Below are positions 14,968-20,477 of a DNA stretch of 20,477 nt, piece after piece. The DNA is from Hydrogenovibrio sp. UBA650 (GTDB taxonomy: Bacteria; Pseudomonadota; Gammaproteobacteria; Thiomicrospirales; Thiomicrospiraceae). The stretch covers positions 1-20,477 of the forward strand of contig DBOI01000108.1 of the NCBI GenBank assembly GCA_002299245.1, written 5' to 3'. The stretch's first letter is position 1. Every line of letters starts with the position of its first letter. Under the pieces are notes generated by a model. The model did not search any database, was not told the origin of the DNA, and was given only the letters and a program-made list of their open reading frames with translations. A program made the position numbers and the translations under genes.

Positions 14968-15888
14968 TTGAATCAAAGAACATTAGCCAACCCAATTAAA
15001 GCCAAGGGCATCGGGCTGCATACAGGTCACGAGTCTGTGATGACTCTTAGTCCAGCTCCAGCCAATGCCGGAATCGTTTTTCGAAGAATTGACTGCGATC
15101 CAGTCGTTGAGTTTAAGGTCTCACCTGAAATTGTCGGTGAAACTACTCTCTGTACCACTATTGTTAACGAACAAGCTGGTAAAAAGATCAAAATTGCCAC
15201 AATAGAACACCTTATGTCAGCTCTTGCAGGTGTCGGTATCGATAACATCTATATTGATATTACTTCCGATGAAGTTCCAATAATGGACGGCAGCTCCTCT
15301 CATTTTATTTTCCTACTGCAATCGGCTGGTATTCATATACAAGATGAGCCAAAACAGTTTGCAAGAATTCTCCAAACAGTGAGAGTGGAAAATGATAAAG
15401 GTGGATGGGCAGAATTCGCGCCTTTTGATGGTTATCGCTTGAACTTCTCGATTGACTTTGAACACCCTGCGTTCAAAGAGACGGCCGAGAAAATGACTCT
15501 GGACTTCTCTTCAACCTCATATTTTAAAGAAGTTAGTCGTGCCAGAACCTTCGGTTTTATGAAGGATATGGAGTATTTGCGAGCTAAAAACTTGGGTTTG
15601 GGTGCTAGCCTTAAGAATGCCATTGGGCTTGATGATGAAGGGGTGATGAATGAAGAGGGGCTGCGTAATAAGGATGAGTTTGTAAGACATAAGATTCTTG
15701 ATGCTGTTGGAGACCTTTATATGCTTGGAAACCCAATCGTTGGAGAGTTCACAGCCCATAAGTCAGGCCATGCTTTGAACAACCAGCTTCTAAGAGCGCT
15801 GATTAATCAGGTTGGAGCTTACGAGTTGACAACCTATGAAAAGGATAAGCCGCCAGTTCGCTATGGAAGCAGCAAGGTTGTGGCTTAG
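14968..15888 (+). CDS. lpxC: UDP-3-O-acyl-N-acetylglucosamine deacetylase
   Basis: LpxC is the zinc deacetylase of the committed step of lipid A synthesis, so the cell has an LPS outer membrane. At 306 residues it matches the family. Zinc ligands are His81 (IEHLMSAL), His241 and Asp245 (RHKILDAVGD), with the catalytic Glu80 and His268 (HKSGHALNN), all matching E. coli H79, H238, D242, E78 and H265. The start is TTG, with AAGAG (14956-14960) 7 bases upstream; the resulting MNQRTLANPIKAKGIGLHTG aligns with the E. coli N-terminus, and no upstream ATG fits. It lies directly after ftsA without ftsZ and ends in a strong terminator shared with dciA. Confidence 0.96.
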   Translation: MNQRTLANPIKAKGIGLHTGHESVMTLSPAPANAGIVFRRIDCDPVVEFKVSPEIVGETTLCTTIVNEQAGKKIKIATIEHLMSALAGVGIDNIYIDITSDEVPIMDGSSSHFIFLLQSAGIHIQDEPKQFARILQTVRVENDKGGWAEFAPFDGYRLNFSIDFEHPAFKETAEKMTLDFSSTSYFKEVSRARTFGFMKDMEYLRAKNLGLGASLKNAIGLDDEGVMNEEGLRNKDEFVRHKILDAVGDLYMLGNPIVGEFTAHKSGHALNNQLLRALINQVGAYELTTYEKDKPPVRYGSSKVVA

Positions 15889-15915
15889 CATTACAGCTTT
15901 TATTATCCGATGATC

Positions 15916-15941
15916 AAAACGCCCTTAATTGGGCGTTTTTT
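15916..15941. terminator. Bidirectional terminator between lpxC and dciA
   Basis: AAAACGCCC (15916-15924), loop TTAATT, GGGCGTTTT (15931-15939) and further T to 15941: a perfect 9-bp stem with T runs on both strands (six T after the core on plus, four on minus). It ends the convergent lpxC and dciA transcripts. The dciA stop codon lies in the loop and its last sense codons form part of the stem. Confidence 0.9.
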
Positions 15942-16374
15942 GTGCCCGCTTGCTCAAAGATCGAAGTGCCTTTTTAAGACCTTCTGATTCAACATGTTCA
16001 CTGATTTCAAGCATTACCTTGGCATCGGTTTCAGAGGGGGGAATCATCTCTCTGGTCTGTTTCGGAGCTTCAACTGGTTTCGGTAGGATGTTTACCTTGA
16101 CTCTATTCAGCTCAAGATGTGGAAAGTGTTCCTGAAATACAGACAGCAGGTTGGCTTCATAAAATCTGAGTTGTGTGGCCCAGATGGATTCATCAAGCTG
16201 TAAAATCATCGTCTGTTGATCAAAGCTGACCCCTATCAGATGGTTGCGTAATTCATCCGGAAGGTTCTCTTGGGCAACCGTCAGCAGAGCTTGAAAAAGC
16301 TGCGCATCTTCCATCAGGTTTTTCAGAGCGCCTTTGGCTTGATTTAACAATGGCTTCATAGAGTTATTTAGCAT
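15925..16374 (-). CDS. dciA: DciA-family (DUF721) replicative helicase loader
   Basis: A 149-residue protein with the DUF721 pattern: a helix with LPDELRNHLIGVSFDQQTMILQLDESIWATQLRFYEANLL, which holds the conserved turn and the Trp-Ala-x-x-Leu motif, followed by a beta hairpin and a charged, flexible tail. DciA is the ancestral bacterial factor that helps load the DnaB helicase, replacing DnaC in most bacteria. In Pseudomonas the homologue also lies between lpxC and secA, which supports the call. A second in-frame ATG five codons in (MKPLLNQ) is an alternative start. It is divergent from secA with an 84-base gap and converges on lpxC; its last codons form the terminator stem. The residual uncertainty is in family assignment by eye. 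Confidence 0.75.
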   Translation of the reverse strand: MLNNSMKPLLNQAKGALKNLMEDAQLFQALLTVAQENLPDELRNHLIGVSFDQQTMILQLDESIWATQLRFYEANLLSVFQEHFPHLELNRVKVNILPKPVEAPKQTREMIPPSETDAKVMLEISEHVESEGLKKALRSLSKRAQKTPN

Positions 16375-16379
16375 AAATA

Positions 16380-16388
16380 TGGTAGAAT
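16380..16388 (+). promoter_or_regulatory. Extended -10 promoter for secA
   Basis: TGG-TAGAAT is one base from the extended -10 consensus. No good -35 is visible; GAGTTA at 16361-16366 is at best partial. The start would be near 16395, a leader of about 64 bases. The -10 lies just upstream of the dciA start, so the two divergent genes share this control region. TAAAAT on the minus strand (16396-16401) may serve dciA. Confidence 0.38.
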
Positions 16389-16414
16389 GCTTATCATTTT
16401 ATCGCAATCGAAAA

Positions 16415-16432
16415 CTGCTAAGCAGGATTAGC
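16415..16432 (+). other. Two mutually exclusive small hairpins in the secA leader
   Basis: CTGCT-A-AGCAG (16415-16425, which in practice leaves a 3-base or larger loop) overlaps GCTAA-GCAGGA-TTAGC (16417-16432). Both cannot form at once. They lie about 27 bases before the secA ATG. Such small stems can be chance. Confidence 0.25.
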
Positions 16433-16458
16433 AAATAATTATAGAAAGAACACAATAA

Positions 16459-19188
16459 ATGGCCTTCAATATTTTCCAAAAAATATTCGGTAGTCGAAAT
16501 GACCGAATGCTCAAACAATACCGTAAAAGAGTTGAACAGATTAATGCCTTGGAAGAGGCTTATAACCAGCTGAGTGATGATGAACTAAAAGCGAAAACCG
16601 CTGAGTTTAAAACCCGAGTTGCCGAAGGTTCAACCAGCATTGAAGATATCCTGCCTGAGGCTTTTGCAACAGTTCGAGAAGCTGGGAAGCGTGTGTTTGG
16701 TATGCGCCATTACGACGTACAGTTGATCGGTGGTATGGCGCTTAATGATGGTCGGATTTCAGAGATGCGTACTGGTGAAGGGAAAACTCTAGTTGCAACG
16801 CTTCCTGCTTATTTAAATGCTCTAACTGGAAAAGGTGTTCACGTTGTCACTGTGAATGATTATCTGGCAAAGCGTGATGCTGAGTGGATGGGTCAGCTTT
16901 ATGAGTTTTTGGGACTTTCGACTGGCGTAATTATTAGCGGTCAGTCTCAACAGCAGAAACAGGAAGCTTATGCCAAAGATATCACCTATGGAACCAATAA
17001 CGAATACGGCTTTGACTATCTTCGTGACAACATGGCAATTTTCGCAAATGAAAAGGTCATGCGTGGTCAGAACTATGCCATTGTTGATGAGGTTGACTCT
17101 ATCCTGATTGATGAGGCGAGAACACCGTTGATTATTTCTGGACCTGCTGAAGATAAGTCTGAGCTTTACCAGATGATCAATCCAATGGTTCAGCATCTTG
17201 AACAAGGTGAAGAGGATCTAGAAACCAAAACGGCTTCTGGTGATTTTACGATTGATGAGAAATCGAAACAGGTCTATTTAACCGATGATGGCCATGCTAA
17301 AGTTGAGGAGATGCTAACTGAGCAGGGCGTAATTGGTGAAGATGAAAGTCTATATGATGCAGCTCATATTGGACTTATGATCCATATTAACGCGGCTCTT
17401 CGTGCACACCTGCTATATGAAAAGAACCGCGATTACATCGTGGAAAACAATCAGGTTGTAATCATCGATGAATTCACAGGCCGTAAGATGGAAGGTCGTC
17501 GCTGGAGTGAAGGTCTACACCAGGCAGTAGAGGCTAAAGAGGGCGTTACAATTCAACAGGAAAGTCAGACATTTGCATCGATTACTTTCCAGAACTATTT
17601 CCGTCAGTATGAAAAACTATCTGGAATGACAGGTACGGCTGATACTGAGGCAGGTGAATTTTTAGCGACATACGATCTCGAAGTTGTCGTGATTCCACCA
17701 AATAAAACTCCGGAGCGTAATGATTTAGCGGATTTGGTTTTTCTTGATATTCAGGGAAAATTCCGAGCAATTGAACGCGACATCCAAGAGACTCATAAGA
17801 CGGGTCAGCCAATCCTTGTAGGTACTGCCTCAATTGAGATGTCTGAACAACTATCAATGTTCTTGAAAAAGTCCAAAATTAAACACAATGTTCTTAACGC
17901 TAAGAATCATGAAAGGGAAGCTGAAATCATTGCTAATGCCGGCTTGCCTGGCGCGGTTACGATTGCTACAAATATGGCAGGGCGTGGTACCGATATTGTA
18001 TTGGGTGGAAATCTTGAAAAAGAAATATCTGACCTAAAGAATCCAAGTGAAGACAAAATTGCTCAAGTCACTAAAGAGTGGCAAGAGCGTCATCAGCAGG
18101 TATTGGATGCTGGAGGGTTAAAAGTAATTGGTTCTGAGCGTCACGAATCTCGTCGTATCGATAATCAGTTGCGTGGTCGATCAGGTCGCCAGGGTGATGT
18201 GGGAACGACTCGTTTTTATATCTCTTTAGATGACGATTTGATGCGTCGTTTTGCTTCTGAAAAAGTTAAGAATATGATGAAGCGTTTGGGAATGAAGTCG
18301 GATGAAGCCATTGAAAATAATATGGTGACAAAGTCGATTGAGCGTGCACAGAAACAAGTTGAACGTCTCCACCAAGATGAACGTGCCAACTTGTTGAAGT
18401 TTGATGATATTGCTAACCAGCAGCGTATGGTGGTCTACTCCCAACGTAATGAGCTGATGGAAGCTGAAGATGTAACTGATGTAGTTGATGGCCTTCGTGA
18501 ACAAATTGTAGAACAGTTGGTAGGTACCTACGTACCGCAAGGTTCATTAGAAGAGCAGTGGGATATTCCTGGCCTTGAAAAAGCCATTGAAGAAGAACTT
18601 GGTGCTAAGTTCTCAATTCAGCAGTGGTTGGATGAAGACAAAAACCTTTACGAAGAGAAGTTAATTGAGAAGATCGTCGATGAACTTAAAGCCATTTATG
18701 ATGACAAGCTAGCGGTGCTGGATGCTCAGACTCGCAGCCATTTCGAGAAGGAAGTGCTTCTGCGTACTATAGACCGTCAGTGGCGTGAACACCTGTCTGA
18801 AATGGACTATTTGCGTCGTGGTATTCATTTGCGTGGTTACGCTCAGAAAGACCCCTTCCAGGAATATCGCCGTGAATCCGGCGATATGTTCCAGAACTTC
18901 CTTGGTGAAGTAACTATGGAAACGGTGAAAATTCTCTCTTTGATTCAGATCCAGGGATCACAAGATGTTGATGAATTTGAAGAACAGGCTGTGAAAGACC
19001 GTCCTCAGCAATTAGATGCCAGGCATCCAGCAGCTAAGAGCATTGCTCAAGCTGCGGGTGTACCTTCTGAGGATGAAGCGTCTCAAGAAGGTACTTTCCG
19101 CCGTGAAACCCCGAAAGTTGGACGAAATGATCCATGTCCATGTGGTTCGGGAAAAAAATATAAACAGTGTTGTGGAAAACTTTCATAA
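16459..19188 (+). CDS. secA: Preprotein translocase ATPase SecA
   Basis: SecA is the motor that drives unfolded preproteins through SecYEG. The 909-residue protein has the standard architecture: Walker A MRTGEGKT (103-110), VHVVTVNDYLAKRDAEWM, the DEAD-like Walker B IVDEVDSILIDEARTPLIISGP, the preprotein cross-linking region, NBD2 with ATNMAGRGTDIVLGGN and RGRSGRQGD, the helical scaffold and wing domains, and the C-terminal zinc motif DPCPCGSGKKYKQCCG (Cys893, 895, 904, 905) that binds SecB and ribosomes. E. coli regulates secA through secM, located upstream; here the upstream gene is dciA on the other strand, so no SecM-type arrest peptide is present. The ribosome binding site is weak (GAAAGAA). 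Confidence 0.98.
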   Translation: MAFNIFQKIFGSRNDRMLKQYRKRVEQINALEEAYNQLSDDELKAKTAEFKTRVAEGSTSIEDILPEAFATVREAGKRVFGMRHYDVQLIGGMALNDGRISEMRTGEGKTLVATLPAYLNALTGKGVHVVTVNDYLAKRDAEWMGQLYEFLGLSTGVIISGQSQQQKQEAYAKDITYGTNNEYGFDYLRDNMAIFANEKVMRGQNYAIVDEVDSILIDEARTPLIISGPAEDKSELYQMINPMVQHLEQGEEDLETKTASGDFTIDEKSKQVYLTDDGHAKVEEMLTEQGVIGEDESLYDAAHIGLMIHINAALRAHLLYEKNRDYIVENNQVVIIDEFTGRKMEGRRWSEGLHQAVEAKEGVTIQQESQTFASITFQNYFRQYEKLSGMTGTADTEAGEFLATYDLEVVVIPPNKTPERNDLADLVFLDIQGKFRAIERDIQETHKTGQPILVGTASIEMSEQLSMFLKKSKIKHNVLNAKNHEREAEIIANAGLPGAVTIATNMAGRGTDIVLGGNLEKEISDLKNPSEDKIAQVTKEWQERHQQVLDAGGLKVIGSERHESRRIDNQLRGRSGRQGDVGTTRFYISLDDDLMRRFASEKVKNMMKRLGMKSDEAIENNMVTKSIERAQKQVERLHQDERANLLKFDDIANQQRMVVYSQRNELMEAEDVTDVVDGLREQIVEQLVGTYVPQGSLEEQWDIPGLEKAIEEELGAKFSIQQWLDEDKNLYEEKLIEKIVDELKAIYDDKLAVLDAQTRSHFEKEVLLRTIDRQWREHLSEMDYLRRGIHLRGYAQKDPFQEYRRESGDMFQNFLGEVTMETVKILSLIQIQGSQDVDEFEEQAVKDRPQQLDARHPAAKSIAQAAGVPSEDEASQEGTFRRETPKVGRNDPCPCGSGKKYKQCCGKLS

Positions 19189-19217
19189 ATAGAAGTATCC
19201 TTAAAACAGCGTTTTAG

Positions 19218-19243
19218 AAAAACCCGCCATTAGGTGGGTTTTT
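19218..19243 (+). terminator. Intrinsic terminator after secA
   Basis: AAAAACCCGCC (19218-19228), loop ATTA, GGTGGGTTTTT (19233-19243): an 11-bp stem with one G-T wobble and a T-rich tail. A smaller hairpin TAAAAC-AGC-GTTTTA (19202-19216) stands just before it. It separates secA from argJ, although argJ starts only 22 bases later, so read-through or a promoter within the stem region would be needed for argJ. Confidence 0.88.
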
Positions 19244-19265
19244 CATTTTTAGAGTTGAGATAAAA

Positions 19266-20474
19266 ATGATGGAAAACAATAAATTACACCCTATTGTAGG
19301 TATCTATTTAGGAGCCTGTGCTGCCAATATTAAAAAGAGTGGCAAAACCGATTTGGTTGTTTTAGAACTTACTGAAGGCTCAAGAACAGCGGCTACTTTT
19401 ACCAAGAACGCGTTTTGTGCGGCGCCAGTGACCGTCGCAAAGAACAATTTGCAATCTGCTTCTCCACGCGCCTTGATTATCAACAGTGGGAATGCCAATG
19501 CGGGAACCGGTGAACAGGGAATGGCAGATGCACTACAAAGCTGCGAATGGGTCGCCAAAGAATTAGGTTGCGATTCTAATCAGGTATTGCCATTCTCAAC
19601 CGGTGTTATTGGTGAAAACTTACCAATGGATAAGCTTCAGCAAGGAATTCCGCTTGCTCTTTCTAACTTAAGCATCACTAATTGGGAAGTTGCCAGCCAG
19701 GGGATTATGACCACTGACCTGGTTCCAAAAACCGTTAGCAAGGTTGTTAGTATTGATGGCAGTGAAATAACCATGACAGGCATGTCAAAAGGTTCGGGGA
19801 TGATTCATCCAAATATGGCCACTATGCTTGGGTTTGCGGCCACTGATGCCAAAATTTCACAGGCCTGTCTTGATAAATGCCTGTTAGATGCGGTTAACAA
19901 GTCATTTAACAGAATTACGGTTGACGGTGATACATCGACTAATGATGCCTGCACATTGACTGCCACTCAGCAGGCAGATATGCCAGAGATAACAGATGTA
20001 AACACTACTGCTTACCAGCAGTTTGCAGATGCTGTAGATGAAATGATGACCGAACTGGCACAGATGATCGTCCGCGATGGTGAGGGTGCAACTAAATTTG
20101 TCAGTGTGATTGTTGAGGGTGGTAAAGACAGTGCAGAATGTTTGCAGGTTGCGAATACAGTTGCGTTGTCCCCATTGGTTAAAACGGCGTTGTTTGCTTC
20201 AGATCCAAATTGGGGACGAATCCTTGCAGCAGTCGGTCGTGCCGGACTAGAAGAATTGGATATTGATGCCCTGAAAATCTATCTTGGCGATGTCTGTATC
20301 GTTGAAAATGGAGGTCGTGCAGCTTCTTATACTGAAGAGTCTGGGCAAGTGGTTATGGATCAAACGGATATTGATATTTTGATCCAGTTGAATCGTGGCG
20401 AGGCCCGTGAAACTGTTTGGACAACAGATTTCTCCTATGACTATGTCAAGATTAATGCGGAGTATCGAACTTAA
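19266..20474 (+). CDS. argJ: Glutamate N-acetyltransferase / ornithine acetyltransferase
   Basis: ArgJ transfers the acetyl group from N-acetylornithine to glutamate, closing the cyclic route of arginine synthesis, and may also use acetyl-CoA. The 402-residue proenzyme carries the self-cleavage site KGSGMIHPNMATMLGF, where Thr186 (in MATML) becomes the N-terminal nucleophile of the beta chain. Other family blocks are AATFTKNAFCAAPV, NSGNANAGTG, PFSTGVIGE (oxyanion hole region), RITVDGDTSTNDAC, ARDG-like VRDGEGATKF and DPNWGRILAAVGRAG. The C-terminus keeps the usual ending EYRT. The start could be either of the adjacent ATGs at 19266 and 19269; GAG at 19257-19259 would serve both. Confidence 0.96.
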   Translation: MMENNKLHPIVGIYLGACAANIKKSGKTDLVVLELTEGSRTAATFTKNAFCAAPVTVAKNNLQSASPRALIINSGNANAGTGEQGMADALQSCEWVAKELGCDSNQVLPFSTGVIGENLPMDKLQQGIPLALSNLSITNWEVASQGIMTTDLVPKTVSKVVSIDGSEITMTGMSKGSGMIHPNMATMLGFAATDAKISQACLDKCLLDAVNKSFNRITVDGDTSTNDACTLTATQQADMPEITDVNTTAYQQFADAVDEMMTELAQMIVRDGEGATKFVSVIVEGGKDSAECLQVANTVALSPLVKTALFASDPNWGRILAAVGRAGLEELDIDALKIYLGDVCIVENGGRAASYTEESGQVVMDQTDIDILIQLNRGEARETVWTTDFSYDYVKINAEYRT

Positions 20475-20477
20475 TTT

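Noticed and set aside
18226..18540. Antisense open readings of about 100 codons inside secA, and similar ones inside the chemoreceptor, murC, ddl and lpxC.
   Set aside because: Each lies opposite a strongly conserved gene, has composition of a reverse-frame shadow, and shows no ribosome binding site or recognisable domain.

Overview
The window is a chromosomal stretch of a moderately AT-rich gammaproteobacterium. The best clue is synteny: murC-ddl-ftsQ-ftsA-lpxC, then a DciA (DUF721) gene on the opposite strand, then secA. Pseudomonas and many other gammaproteobacteria have lpxC, dciA and secA as neighbours in this way. The protein sequences would fit the Thiomicrospira/Hydrogenovibrio/Thiomicrorhabdus group, but this is a guess; family or genus cannot be fixed from the window alone. 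No tRNA, rRNA, CRISPR array, insertion sequence or phage gene was seen.

Layout. (1) 1-785: the 3' end of thyA, overlapping folA by 4 bases (dTMP synthesis and folate recycling). (2) 878-2986: a large transmembrane chemoreceptor with a long chain of HAMP-like units, followed by a weak terminator and a 561-base AT-rich spacer with short repeats and no convincing gene. (3) 3548-4369: a divergent P-loop protein resembling CobW/G3E GTPases. (4) 4424-9403: a SUF iron-sulfur cluster operon, sufB-sufC-sufD-sufS. It has a recognisable promoter, an inverted repeat that fills the promoter core, and a perfect 22-bp tandem duplication that ends exactly at the sufB start codon. (5) 9532-10401: a CxxCxxCC metal-binding protein of the YkgJ type whose 3' end is shifted out of frame at a run of six A, and a small protein of unknown function. 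(6) 10496-15888: a division and cell-wall cluster, murC-ddl-ftsQ-ftsA-lpxC. ftsZ, which normally lies between ftsA and lpxC, is absent; only 124 bases with a probable lpxC promoter are there. (7) 15925-16374 (minus): dciA, the replicative helicase loader. It converges on lpxC, shares a bidirectional terminator with it, and diverges from secA. (8) 16459-19188 secA, a clear terminator, then 19266-20474 argJ (arginine biosynthesis).

Most genes are housekeeping. The points most worth a second look are the missing ftsZ, the promoter/operator/tandem-repeat architecture ahead of sufB with its unusual P-loop neighbour, and the homopolymer frameshift in the YkgJ-like gene. I found no convincing new multi-gene system.
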